64,000 bases of DNA from Aurantiochytrium sp. KH105 (Eukaryota > Sar > Bigyra > Thraustochytrida > Thraustochytriidae): positions 126,840 to 190,839 of the forward strand of contig BGKB01000128.1 of assembly GCA_003116975.1 (NCBI GenBank), given 5' to 3'. Position 1 is the stretch's first letter. Every line of letters begins with the position of its first letter. The position numbers were made by a program, and so were the translations under genes. A model generated the notes under the pieces. The model had not been told where the DNA came from. It searched no databases and worked only from the letters and a program-made list of their open reading frames with translations. This document shows positions 19,371-29,192 of the stretch, one piece after another.

Positions 19371-21636
19371 CCATCGCGCGCGCTCGTCGTCGCCGCCGTG
19401 GTTGGGACAGTTGGAGTGCAGCCATGCCTGGGCGTCCAGGGCGCCGCTCGGGAATGGCGTCGCCGCGGTCGCGCCCGCGAGGAGGCACCCGCGGGGCGCC
19501 GGCGGCTGCCGCGTCTCCTCCGCCGCTGCCGCCGCCGCCGCCGCCGCCGCCGCCNGCGCCACGGCGCGACCGCCGCTGCGGACGAAGGCCCCGCGCGGCC
19601 CCGCGCAGCCCCGCGCCCCGCGGCCGCCGCTGCTGCGCGCGCGCCGAGCCAGCCGAGCCGAGCCGAGGCGCGGGATCGACCTCGCGGCCTCGCTTTGCTT
19701 GCTTGCTTGCTTGCTTGCTTGATTGACTGACTGATTGATTGCCGATTGACCGATCGATCGATCGATCGATCGAGTGCGCGCGTTGACCTGGCTGACGTGC
19801 CCGAAGTGACAGCGCCTGGCTGACAGAGACTTGGACGACTGACTGCCTGATTGATTGACTGTGAGTGACTGATTGACTGACTGCCACTGACTGATTGATT
19901 GACTTGCGGCCGGTCAATCAAGTCAATCGGCCGGCCACCAAGGTCGAGCGGCAACAACAAGAGCCTCCCGTCGGTACAGAGAGTCGAGTGACCTGCCCCT
20001 TGCGTGGCCTGGCTTCGCCCCGCGAGACCTTCATTCGCGAGGCGCCGCGTCTCCTTTCTTCTGTCTGGACGCAGCCTTGCCAGCCAGCCAACCAGCTAGA
20101 TGAAGAGCTTGACTCGGCCGAAGATGCTGCCAATCAAATCCATTTTTTGGTGCGAGTAGCGAACAGGCACAGACGAGCGCCGCGCCGCGCCGCGCCGCCC
20201 GCGCCGAAGCTTCTTCACTCGAGGCGTGGCGAGACCGCTCGGCTGCGGCACGGACGGACGGACGGATGGATAGTGCTGTTGGTGTGGAGGGCGGGCGTCC
20301 GCGAGCTGCGGCTGCCGGAGCATCGCGCTTGCAGGTCCGCCGCCCACGAAACAGTATAATGTAGAAGCAACATTGGTGTGTGCGTGTGTGGGAGGGGGAG
20401 GCAGAGGCGGGTCTTTCACCGAGCCAGACTCTCGAAGCTGCGGCAGTGGATCCCATCCCGCCTCTCCAGGCCGCAGCCGCGGCAAGCCTGCATCAAGCAT
20501 ACATGCAGGCCAGCGCGCCCGTTCTGGCGAAGCGCCGGCACCAGCCAGGCCCTACGCAGACCTCACGGGGAAATGCACCAGCGCCGCTCTCGCGCCTCCC
20601 AGCGCTCCAGACGGCCTTGATTGACCTGATTGACCCGCCTGACTCACACCTGAGCCAGAGAGGGGCAGGAGAGCCGCTGTGGCCCAGTCCCAGGCAGCGC
20701 CGTCAGGCGTCGATCGCCGCGCCTGGGCGCGCTGGCGAGCAGGCCAGGGCCCCGCGGCCGAACGCGCACGGTCAGTGTCAGGCATGTGTACCTGCACCTG
20801 ATCATTGACCGACGGACCCGAGGCCAGCGCAGCGGCGGTTGGGCTAACGAACCCAATCGGGTCCTACAGGCAGTACTGGTATTTAAGCCTTGGTAGTACG
20901 TCCAACCGTCGCCGAGGCACAGGCACAGGCAAACAGGCAGACAGGCAGAGGCAGACAAACAGGCAGGCAGGCCTTTTTCATTATGGCGACGAGGCTTCAC
21001 GATTGATTATGGTGGTGACTAGATCCACGTGGACAATGTTTGAGTCCTCGCGCGGCATTGTTGGGAGGCATGTGGCAACGTTATCTTGTTGCCTTACATG
21101 AGCATTTTTTACCAAGGTTGGTTTTGTAAAGAGAGCCTCGTGCATCTCTCAGAGTGGCAACTTGAACTTTTGCTTGCTCACAAGGCCGGCGAAGTTTAAC
21201 ACCGGACTAGGCTTAGGTGACCCGGAATGCAAATCATAACCAATTTATAAACACACAAAATTCGTTTCAGATTAGACGTTGCTTCAACAGCATCGCGATA
21301 CGCCTGAATACCTTTTTTTTTTGGCTTCGTATAAAAGCACGGGGCATGACACCACATCCTTTGGTATTTCTATTTGCAAACAGCCAGACAAGATTCCTAT
21401 CGAGAGGAATAAAATGCTTGCGCGCCCGGTGCACGTACGTCGTCTTTTGGGGTGAAAAGTACGTGTCAGTCGGGTGTAGCTGTGGCTTGGCGTACCAGTT
21501 ATACATATGTTGCCAGACGAGGGCAAAGTTTCCAATGAATGGGTGAAGAAGTAGCGACTTGCAATGGCGCGCCTTGAAAAGAATTCGTTTCGCCAGTGCG
21601 CCAGGGAGAAGCGATCAGTCAGCAGCATCTTCCTAC
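19371..21636. other. Long intergenic region with several microsatellites; one ambiguous base
   Basis: A 2.3-kb gap holding a GCC tract with an N at 19555, then (GCTT)n, (ATCG)n and many GATTGACT-type units up to about 19930. The DNA then changes from GC-rich to lower GC after about 21000. No protein or RNA gene recognised. The TPR and first sulfotransferase-like genes are both on the minus strand, so this holds the TPR promoter and the next gene's 3' side. Confidence 0.5.
19696..19772. repeat. (GCTT)n followed by (ATCG)n microsatellites
   Basis: About six GCTT units, then GATTGACT units, then about five ATCG units. Seen directly, upstream of the TPR gene. Confidence 0.92.
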
Positions 21637-22488
21637 CTACATGAGGTCGTCGTCAAGTTGACGACGAAGAGAACGAAGATAATGATTGCCGGACTTGAAG
21701 CGAGGAGGTGTAAACTCCACTGGTGAAAGCTCGAGCGAGGTAAGAATTCGCTTCCAAGTCTCGGGGGAATCAAGAGACTCATACTCGACATGAACGACTC
21801 GATCACTTACGAGCGTCGAGTTGATGGCACGCTCGATGAGCTGAAGTGCGAGATAGCTCTCTGCAACGGCCAGCTCCTTATGGAAACAATGATGACGGAG
21901 CACAGATCGCAGAGCAAAATCTGGGTCGCGCGTGAGCACAACTGCCTTCGAGTTAGGTGTTCTGCGCAAGGCCTCCTCAATGTCAACAAAGAACCGCACG
22001 AACGGAGGGTCCTTCGAGGTGTCGCACATGTCCACATTGGGGACCACACGAATTTCCTTGTTGCAGAAATCGCCCCAAGGCAATGAAAGGTGCTGAATAT
22101 TGACATAGCCGCCATCGCTTGGGTCAATGTGCGTCACACAAGCAGGTATCTCGCCGTCCCACAGAGACTCGGGCTCGAACACATGAGATAGCGTGCGAGT
22201 CATGAATCGCGTCCCGGAGGACTCGGGTCCGAATACAAAAATGGTTTTCATGGGCGTGCCATACCGCTCGGTGCCTTGCTTCTCTCGGCGATACAAGAAG
22301 AGCTTTGACCGTGCGAGCGCCTCCATTCGTGCCAGACCGTCGCGTACTTTGTGGTCATTGAAGAGAGCAGCCGAGGCCACGAGCACTGCGAATACTGCCG
22401 CGAGGTATCGCAGCCTTCTTCGCCAGGGCGAGCTCGGCGCGTGGGGCGCGTCCATTTCCGCGGAAGCTTTCACCTCCATCGGCAGCAT
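21637..22488 (-). CDS. Sulfotransferase-like type II membrane protein, paralogue 1
   Basis: A 283-residue protein with a basic N-terminus and one hydrophobic helix at about 27-43, so a type II (Golgi-style) topology is likely. A P-loop at 84-96 (IFVFGPESSGTRFM) resembles the 5'-phosphosulfate-binding loop of PAPS-dependent sulfotransferases. LTRDPDFALRS at about 185-195 resembles the 3'-phosphate-binding motif (Arg...Ser). Between them lies a block shared with the three neighbouring paralogues: YVNIQHLSLPWG followed by a DMC motif. Substrate unknown. The frame runs upstream through a GGCGTT-type repeat, but the ATG at 22488 precedes the membrane helix and is preferred (22479 is the alternative). 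Sulfotransferase activity is an inference from two short motifs. Confidence 0.72.
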   Translation of the reverse strand: MLPMEVKASAEMDAPHAPSSPWRRRLRYLAAVFAVLVASAALFNDHKVRDGLARMEALARSKLFLYRREKQGTERYGTPMKTIFVFGPESSGTRFMTRTLSHVFEPESLWDGEIPACVTHIDPSDGGYVNIQHLSLPWGDFCNKEIRVVPNVDMCDTSKDPPFVRFFVDIEEALRRTPNSKAVVLTRDPDFALRSVLRHHCFHKELAVAESYLALQLIERAINSTLVSDRVVHVEYESLDSPETWKRILTSLELSPVEFTPPRFKSGNHYLRSLRRQLDDDLM

Positions 22489-23725
22489 GGTGCTGACCTC
22501 GCTGCGCTGCTCGTTCACGTCCACGTCCTGGTCCTCGTCAACGGGATTGTAGCAGCCACGCCACGCAACGCCACGCCACGCAACGCCACGCCACGCCACG
22601 CAACGCAACGCCACGCCACGCAACGCCACGCCTCGCAGGAGGGTCAACAAGCTTGCCTGGCGTCGAATTTTGCCGCTCTTAAGCTGTTCTTCTCCCCTGT
22701 GTACTATACGCAGTTCAACCCCGCGCGGGTCCACGAGCCGCCGTCGAAGCCGCCGTCGAGCCGCCACGCCGCGCGCGGTTTTCGTCTCGATCCCGTTCTG
22801 CTCCGACGCGTGCCAGTCCTCGCGACCTCTCACCGGGTCCGCTGTTCGGCTTCGTTTGTGTCTCAAGGCAAACAAAGAAGCAGGTACAGCCGAGCGTTCA
22901 CAAGCTTTCTTTTTTCTCCCACCCGTCCATCCACACTGGGGAATAACTGTATAAATGCAAGTCGCAGTCGCCAAGACAGTCGTAGCATGGTAGACAATCC
23001 CCGCGTCTCACCGCCGCACCGCGAGCGTGGCTGGCGGTTCTTCCTCCCCTTCTTCCTGTTCCCCCCTTCCGCACACACCTCTTCCCAGACTGCTCCGACC
23101 TCGCTCGCGGCTCGTGCTCCCTTCCTCTCCGACCCGGCCCGCCCCTCGCACGCGCCAGCGCTGCTGCGCTGCTGCGTGCTCTGCCGCGCTGCCGCGTGCT
23201 CTGCTGCGCTGCCGCGGCGCGCGACGGGGTGGTCCCGATGGTGGCCCGGTCGTAGTCGTGGCGGCGCGGCGTGCCCCGTCACCCCTCCTAAACCACCCTA
23301 ATAGTCACCCCCACCCTTGAGAGCAGATTAAGAGGCTGCAGCTGTGCGCGCGCCAGCGCGTGAGCGTTCGGCAGCGGTCTGTGCTGCGAAGCAGGGCTGG
23401 TGAGATAAGATGCCAGCTTCGGGGCAAGATGCCAGCTTTGGGACGCTGCAGCAGCAGCTGCTGCTGCTGGCGAATTTTCGTGCGAAAGGTGGCGACACGA
23501 GCTATGCGAGGAGTTGCGAGCGACTCAACTCGAAAGTTCGTAGTCCTCGTGGCTCTATCAGTGAGCAGAGAACAAAACAAAAGCTTGCATGGATGGCAAG
23601 GCAAGAAATGTCTGAATTCAAGGTTCGAGATGTGTGAAAAAGAAGTGGTGATACGTAGGTCTACAAGTATGCGCGCTTTCCAGTGGCGTCATTTTTAGGA
23701 AATGGGAGTCCACCACGAAAGAGAA
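22489..23725. other. Intergenic between sulfotransferase-like genes 1 and 2
   Basis: These 1.2 kb hold the ACGCC/ACGCA repeat, a CAG/CTG palindrome near 23445-23470 and a doubled AAGATGCCAGCTT unit near 23408-23445. No gene recognised. Confidence 0.45.
22556..22634. repeat. Tandem ACGCC/ACGCA pentamer repeat
   Basis: About 15 pentamers alternating ACGCC and ACGCA, ending about 70 bp upstream of the paralogue 1 start codon. Seen directly. Confidence 0.92.
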
Positions 23726-24709
23726 TTACACTTCTTGGGAGGATGCCAACTGGGCCAATGGAGAGCGTCGACTTTGTCTAAACACCGGCAACGTGTACCC
23801 CCGTGGAGGTTGTATACCGACAAAATCAAAGACTTGCCGCCACGTCGTTTCTGGCTCGATTCCAAGCGCTTCGTAATCGACACGTAGCAAGCGTTGGGCA
23901 ATCTCTCTCGTGTCAAATGCGTCCTTAATGAGCTTGAGCGCGAGCGAGTACTCCATCTTTGCAAAAGTTGCGTTGCGACAGTGGATGTCCGCAATAGATC
24001 GCATCGACGCTGCCATGTCTCTTCGGAGCACTATTGCCTTTGCGCGGGGAAACCGGCGCAGCGTCTCGGTCACGTCGATAAAAAAACGCTTTGGAAGGGG
24101 AATCTCCCGATTGCACATGTCAACGCTAGGAAGAACTCGAACATTTCCATCGCACAGCCCTCCCCACGGCAGCGACAAGTGTTGAATATTCACATAGCCA
24201 AAGCTTGCCTTGTGCGTCACACAGCCAGGTAGTTCTCCGTTCCAGCTGGACCCTGGATCGATAAGTCTCGAAAGGCTTCTCGCCATGAATCTCGTGCCCG
24301 TTGCCTCCGGGCCAATGACGAAGATCGTTTCAACGGGAATGCCATTGCGCTTTGTCTCGCTCGGATACAATTGAAATATAATCGGTAACTCAGCTGTGTC
24401 ACGAGCTTCGCGATAGCCACGTTTTGACGTTTTTGCACTGCCTTGGAAGTGAGTGAATTCTACTTGTCTCGATTTCTTGGCAGCAACAATGGGCGAGGAG
24501 CTTGATTTGAGTGCAGCCGCTCCATTGGCCGTTCGAGGTGTCGCTGTCAAGCTCGCTGTTCGCGCAGCGCTTGCATCTTCTAGTGGGGTGATCATGCTCA
24601 TCGCGGCCAGCGTCACGATACCTAGACCAAGCAGTACGGCCATTGCAAGCAAGCCCGCGCCCCCTGGTCGCTTAAGCTGCCGGCGGCGAAAAAGTTGCCC
24701 ATGGGCCAT
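23726..24709 (-). CDS. Sulfotransferase-like type II membrane protein, paralogue 2
   Basis: A 327-residue protein. A basic N-terminus is followed by a hydrophobic helix at about 18-40, then a Ser/Ala-rich stem and the same catalytic-like core as its neighbours. The P-loop IFVIGPEATGTRFMARSL is at 129-146; YVNIQHLSLPWGGLCDG and the DMC motif follow. The 3'-phosphate-type motif is altered: VLRRDMAASMRS, with Met in place of Pro. That makes it the most diverged of the four here. Membrane anchoring suggests a Golgi lumenal enzyme acting on glycans or proteins, but the substrate is unknown. The start ATG at 24709 is unambiguous. Confidence 0.72.
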   Translation of the reverse strand: MAHGQLFRRRQLKRPGGAGLLAMAVLLGLGIVTLAAMSMITPLEDASAARTASLTATPRTANGAAALKSSSSPIVAAKKSRQVEFTHFQGSAKTSKRGYREARDTAELPIIFQLYPSETKRNGIPVETIFVIGPEATGTRFMARSLSRLIDPGSSWNGELPGCVTHKASFGYVNIQHLSLPWGGLCDGNVRVLPSVDMCNREIPLPKRFFIDVTETLRRFPRAKAIVLRRDMAASMRSIADIHCRNATFAKMEYSLALKLIKDAFDTREIAQRLLRVDYEALGIEPETTWRQVFDFVGIQPPRGYTLPVFRQSRRSPLAQLASSQEV

Positions 24710-24930
24710 CTTCGATCAAGACGTCCCCTCGCTCGGCCTCTCGCAGCGCGTCAAGTCAGACCACGCCACGTCGCGTCGCGCCGCGTCGCGCGGTCCGACG
24801 CACCACGCACCACGCACGACGCACCACTCACGACGCACGGCGCGACACGGATCGAGCTCGCACTAGGCTTTCTCGCTTGGCCGTTGCTTATGCTGTGGTC
24901 CGAGTCCCCGTGCCATTGTTGTGTTGTTGA

Positions 24931-26235
24931 TCAAATTACTTGTTGTTGGTCTTGGTCCACTCCGACGGCTGCCTCGCTTGCTGCTTCCCTTGCCTCGCGC
25001 AGCAGGCGCCGACGATGGTTACCGGAGCGAAAGGCAGGCGGCGAAAAGTTGGCGGGCCGCTGGATGTCTGCAAACCGCATGATTTGCGACCAGGTCAGCT
25101 CGGGCAAGAGCCCCAGAGACTCGTACTCGACGCGCAAGACGCGATTGCCGACCTCTGGGGACTCTACCGCCTTGGAAATGAGGTCGAGCGCGGTCTGATG
25201 CTCCTTTGCAGCCATGACTCTATTGCTGCAATGGTGCTTGAGCACCGAACGCATCGTGTACTTTGCGTCGCGTGAAAGGACAATTGCACGCGCGTTAGGC
25301 ACTCGCTTCAACAGCGTCTCAATATCGACAAAAAAGCGACCGTACTTGGGCTTTTGCAGCACATTACACATGTCGATCCCGGGCACAATTCTGATGGCAC
25401 CATCGCACCACCCGCCCCAGGGCAGCGAAAGATGTTGAATATTAACGTAACCTCCGCCTTCCGGGTCGATGTGCGTTTTGCAAGCAGGATACTCGCCATC
25501 CCACCTCGAAGTCGGCTCGAAGAGCTTCGAAAGACTGCGGGTCATGAATCTCGTCCCAGTCGACTCGGGTCCAAAAACATAGATTGTTTTCATGGGCACA
25601 CCGTTGCGCGCGGTGCCGCCTTTTACTCGGAGCTGATTCGTCGAAGTTCGTTGAGCATTTCGCAAAGTAGAACTTGTCGTCTTACCTCGCAAGGCTGACG
25701 CGGTTGTCTTTCCTCGCAAAGTACTTGTGGGTCTCATCACTTTCGATGCTTGCGCGCGAAGCGCACTTGTTGTTCTTTGACTGGAAACTGATCGATATGC
25801 GGCTTGCGGAACAGCCAAGGGTTTCGAAGTTGTTCGGACAGAAGGCGGAGCAGTCCGAACAATCGTGAGCGGCGCTGTACGGATCGTTGGCGACGCTGCT
25901 GGGATACTTGGCGGCTTTGTCGAGGTCAATGGGTTGGCCATTGCGGTGCGAAGCGCGGCAGCTGTTTTCGGAGATCTCGGCGTACCTGCTTGTGCGGCGC
26001 CATTGTCGCTTGTCAAGCCCACGCCTGCCGATGGAGGCGGAGTCTGGACTTCGTTCAACCCGTCTGCCGTCGCTCGCGTTGCACGCAGAGACCCGGCACT
26101 CGAAGTCGACTGCGACAGCTCCTTTCGGAGTTCTGCTGCGCTGGCTTGGGCCACAATTGTGTCGGCCCCGCACGCTCTTGCGCACAGCGCAAATGCAACA
26201 ATCGCCAGGAGCAGCGCTCGCAAACCCAGCCCCAT
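24931..26235 (-). CDS. Sulfotransferase-like secretory-pathway protein, paralogue 3
   Basis: A 434-residue protein with a cleavable-looking signal sequence (MGLGLRALLLAIVAFALCARACG). A long Ser/Thr/Pro/Arg-rich stem follows and includes STLRGKTTASALRGKTT-type repeats at about 170-195. The core begins at about 216 with TIYVFGPESTGTRFMTRSL, then YVNIQHLSLPWGGWCDGAIR, DMC, and VLSRDAKYTMRS. The stem is much longer than in its neighbours, so the core may be held away from the membrane or secreted. It lies 221 bp from paralogue 2 in the same orientation, consistent with tandem duplication. Function beyond the sulfotransferase-like fold is not known. Confidence 0.72.
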   Translation of the reverse strand: MGLGLRALLLAIVAFALCARACGADTIVAQASAAELRKELSQSTSSAGSLRATRATADGLNEVQTPPPSAGVGLTSDNGAAQAGTPRSPKTAAALRTAMANPLTSTKPPSIPAASPTIRTAPLTIVRTAPPSVRTTSKPLAVPQAAYRSVSSQRTTSALRAQASKVMRPTSTLRGKTTASALRGKTTSSTLRNAQRTSTNQLRVKGGTARNGVPMKTIYVFGPESTGTRFMTRSLSKLFEPTSRWDGEYPACKTHIDPEGGGYVNIQHLSLPWGGWCDGAIRIVPGIDMCNVLQKPKYGRFFVDIETLLKRVPNARAIVLSRDAKYTMRSVLKHHCSNRVMAAKEHQTALDLISKAVESPEVGNRVLRVEYESLGLLPELTWSQIMRFADIQRPANFSPPAFRSGNHRRRLLREAREAASEAAVGVDQDQQQVI

Positions 26236-26971
26236 CTCCCCGCTTGTTTGTCAGAATCAATCAAATCAACCGCCCACCCGATCGCTCTTCCGAGGCGCCA
26301 GGTGATGAGATTCTGCTCACATGTCGCTCGACGACTTGCACATTGGCCGACAGGTCTAGGCAAGAAAACTTGACCGCAGCCTCATTGCCGCGAATCATCA
26401 TGATTACTCGTACCCTCACTCGTACCCGTAACGTTCAGCCACCAAGCCACAGACGCAAGCCACAACCACAGCCACCATGGCCACTGCCATCTCACGCCCC
26501 TCAGACGTGAGACCAGCGTGACCGTTGCTCCGACCCTCTCTCCATCTCGTGACAGCGACAGCGAGCAGGCTGGACCCAGCAGAGAACTGCAGCTGTAGCT
26601 TCCTCTCAGCAGCAGGCACTGCCGCGTACCGCAGCCACTGCCCCTCCCTCACTGGCCGGTGGCGACAACTTCGCGTCGAGGTCGGTCTTCTTCGATTCAT
26701 TCGTCCGCGTCCGTCCCGGCAAGCAAGGCGATGTACGATGTAGGCGAGGCAAGGTCCGCCTGTGCATGCTGCCTCGCCATCGTTCGTGCACCAGCATAGA
26801 CGCACGCGTGCACGTGCGCTTGCGGCACAATCTTACTCCCCCTCACTCGTGCACGCGGCAGCGGCAGCGGTGGCGGCATGGGCGCCTCCAACCCAACGGA
26901 TAGCAGCGGCATAGCAACAGCCATGGCGGCTGCGGCGTGCTTCATTCAACCCGTGCCGCTGCGGCGTGGGT

Positions 26972-27148
26972 CTATGCCGCTGCGTAGCAGAGCTTGAGGC
27001 TGCGCAGGAGACCCGACGCGGTGTGATGCGATTCCTCTGGCTGCTGACATGCCAGCATGAGCGCGGTGTTTCCGTTGTTGGTCTACAGGTCAAGCTTTGC
27101 GCCGCACTGGATGAGCAACTGTGCCGTGTCGGGCTGGTCGCACGCAAG
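26972..27148 (-). pseudogene. Ankyrin-repeat protein remnant with in-frame stop
   Basis: On the minus strand the frame reads DQPDTAQLLIQCGAKLDL, then TAG (27083-27085), then TNNGNTALMLACQQPEE and on to a second stop at 26972. Together this is a near-perfect ankyrin unit (AQLLI..GA..D....GNTALMLAC), with TAG where CAG (Gln) would fit. No further intact repeats are clear upstream. It is either a pseudogene fragment or an exon boundary of something I cannot reconstruct. Confidence 0.6.
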
Positions 27149-27605
27149 CGGGAGGGGGGGGGTAGAAAGGTGAACAGAACGCTGCGGCTGCACCGTGCAC
27201 ACACTGCAGGCTGGCACGTGACAGCGGGTCTGCGACAGCTGCAGCGATACGACGCAAGGTTCGTGACCACACCCCTCCGGGACGTCCTTCGGAGTTGAGT
27301 ACTTTGACGAGGGTTTGCGGGCCCGAGTGAGGGAAGCTCGACAGGTGCAGCTCTCACACTGCCGCGCGGCAGCTGCGATGAAGCAAGACTCGCGGCGCAC
27401 ACCCCTCTGGGACGTCCTTCCGGAGGCGAGGAATGGGTTAGGCCGGATTCCGCTGCGTGCCTACGTGCCCGCGGGCCTGTGGCAGGGAGGGAGGGCTCGA
27501 CCACCGCCACACCGCCGCTCTTCGGCGAGCCGCGCGACACGACGCGCCGCAGAGGTCGTGGCAGTGGCAGTGGACTGCAAGTGAGAGAGGCCAGCTACGA
27601 ACAAC

Positions 27606-27629
27606 AGCAGCTGCAGCTGCAGCTGCAGA
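27606..27629. repeat. CAGCTGCAGCTG palindromic cluster
   Basis: Four overlapping CAGCTG/CTGCAG palindromes lie about 240 bp upstream of the paralogue 4 start. The same unit recurs in other gaps in this window. Confidence 0.85.
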
Positions 27630-27867
27630 CGGCAACAAGCCCCTGCCACCGTGACAGCCAGGTGCAATACTTCCGGTTCCCGCGTTGGTTCTCTCCCTCC
27701 TGCTACTTACGTGGGTGGCTGCCACACAACTTTGAGGAAACTGACTTATGACACTGATAAAAAGTTGAAGGGTATGCAGGCGGCGACAGCGCGACCGGCC
27801 AGTTGCTCATGGTGGACAAAACGCTCAAGGACGTCCGAGTCAAAAGGCTGGCTGCTTCGTCTGCAAG

Positions 27868-28788
27868 ATGAGGTTCCGCGGGTCTGGCGTTTTCGCCCTG
27901 ATGGCCATTCTCCTCCCCCTGCTCATCATCTCATCATTTTCGCTGGTCTTCAGAATCGGCGCAGCGCAGAGAGGCAACGACAATACGGCGGAGGCAGTCC
28001 AGCTTGCTATCGTTGTCCCGCCAAGGCTCAGGAGAAGCACAGGGCCGGATATGGTCTCTCAGGCAGCGCAGACACCTCCGTCGTCCATCAACGAGACCAA
28101 GCAGAACGAACACGCTGGACGGAAGCCTTGTTACGCGCCCATGGAAGCGCCTCAGCGTCCTGTCGTACCCTTAGAAACGTCTCAGCGTCCAGCCGTGCCC
28201 CTGGAAACCATCTTTGTCTTTGGACCCGAGTCCACAGGAACAAGGTTTATGTCGCGAAGTCTGTCCAAAATGCTAGAACCAATGAGCAAGTGGGATGGTG
28301 AAGCACCAGCGTGCAAAGTTCACGAGGATCCCTTCCATAAGATTCACGTTAAGATTCAGCACATCTCGCTCCCTTGGGGTGGTTATTGTGATGGAGCGAT
28401 TCATATTGTCTCGGACCTTGACCTGTGCGACAAGCGCCAAAGACTGCCATTCTCGCATTTCTTCGTGGACATCGAAGAGGTGCTTCGACGCACGCCACAT
28501 TCAAAAGCTATCGTGCTCACACGTGATCCACTCTTTGCGATGAGATCAGTTCTCGAGCACCATTGTCACGAACCAGAAGTTGCCGCCAAGGAGCGCGACG
28601 CTGCTCTCGAGCTCATAAGGAAGGCCATCTCATCTCCGGATGTTGGCGACCGCGTGTTACATGTTCAGTACGAGTCGCTCGGGGTCATTCCCAGGATTTT
28701 ATGGTCACAGATCACGCAATTTCTTGACCTTCCTCAGTTAGAAGCGGATGCTGTGCCAAAGTTCACGTCAGGAAATCAGCTTGCGTGA
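27868..28788 (+). CDS. Sulfotransferase-like type II membrane protein, paralogue 4
   Basis: A 306-residue protein on the opposite strand to its three paralogues. A hydrophobic helix at about 8-29 suggests a signal anchor. The stem carries a doubled SQRPAVPLET / PQRPVVPMET-like unit at about 92-114. The core has TIFVFGPESTGTRFMSRSL at 114-132, IQHISLPWGGYCDGAI, and VLTRDPLFAMRS (the expected Arg...Pro...Ser set). It is closest in motif detail to paralogues 1 and 3. Inverted placement next to paralogue 3 suggests duplication with inversion. The reaction is inferred, not proven. Confidence 0.72.
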   Translation: MRFRGSGVFALMAILLPLLIISSFSLVFRIGAAQRGNDNTAEAVQLAIVVPPRLRRSTGPDMVSQAAQTPPSSINETKQNEHAGRKPCYAPMEAPQRPVVPLETSQRPAVPLETIFVFGPESTGTRFMSRSLSKMLEPMSKWDGEAPACKVHEDPFHKIHVKIQHISLPWGGYCDGAIHIVSDLDLCDKRQRLPFSHFFVDIEEVLRRTPHSKAIVLTRDPLFAMRSVLEHHCHEPEVAAKERDAALELIRKAISSPDVGDRVLHVQYESLGVIPRILWSQITQFLDLPQLEADAVPKFTSGNQLA

Positions 28789-29192
28789 CACAGTACACGT
28801 TTTTTCAAAAAGCAAACGAGAAGGCAGCGAGAATATCACAACATCTTTCAGGATTGGAGATTGGACCGCCGCTTTAAAATGTTTATTGTTGAGAAATTCG
28901 CAGACGGGACGTTCTATTAAGAAAAATCGACGGACCGAGCTGTTGCGACATTTGACAAGAAATCCAAAATTGATCCTCGCATACTCACGCGAGACGGTCC
29001 AAGCCTGCGTTTGCCGCCTCCCCCCCCCCCCTTCCTCCCCTACCCCCTCTCCCCGCGCGCAAAAATCTCGAGAGGACATACCATACAGCTACCATTCAAG
29101 ATAAAAATAAGTCCCAGGTTTTTTCCGCCGCCTCTTACGTCCCAGTTTTTCAACTCAAGATAAAATAGGATAATAGAATTGCTCGTGCTCGT
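28789..29192. other. Intergenic between convergent genes
   Basis: This AT-richer stretch has a C-rich run near 29021-29058. It holds two 3' ends. No gene recognised. Confidence 0.5.

Larger units (their letters stand above)
26236..27867. other. Intergenic with ankyrin relic and CAGCTG repeats
   Basis: This 1.6-kb stretch separates paralogue 3 (minus) from paralogue 4 (plus). It contains a broken ankyrin-repeat coding remnant, two imperfect copies of a segment containing ACCCCTC.GGGACGTCCTTC (near 27275 and 27400), and a CAGCTGCAGCTG cluster near 27606. No intact gene recognised. Confidence 0.5.

Noticed and set aside
19480-19730. N-terminal extension of the TPR protein through the Ala tract to 19562
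   Set aside because: It begins at GTG and includes an unknown base; the first ATG is at 19370. Kept only as an open question.
22351-23301. Plus-strand 316-codon frame through the ACGCC repeat
   Set aside because: Low-complexity translation of repeats and of the antisense of paralogue 1, with no domain.
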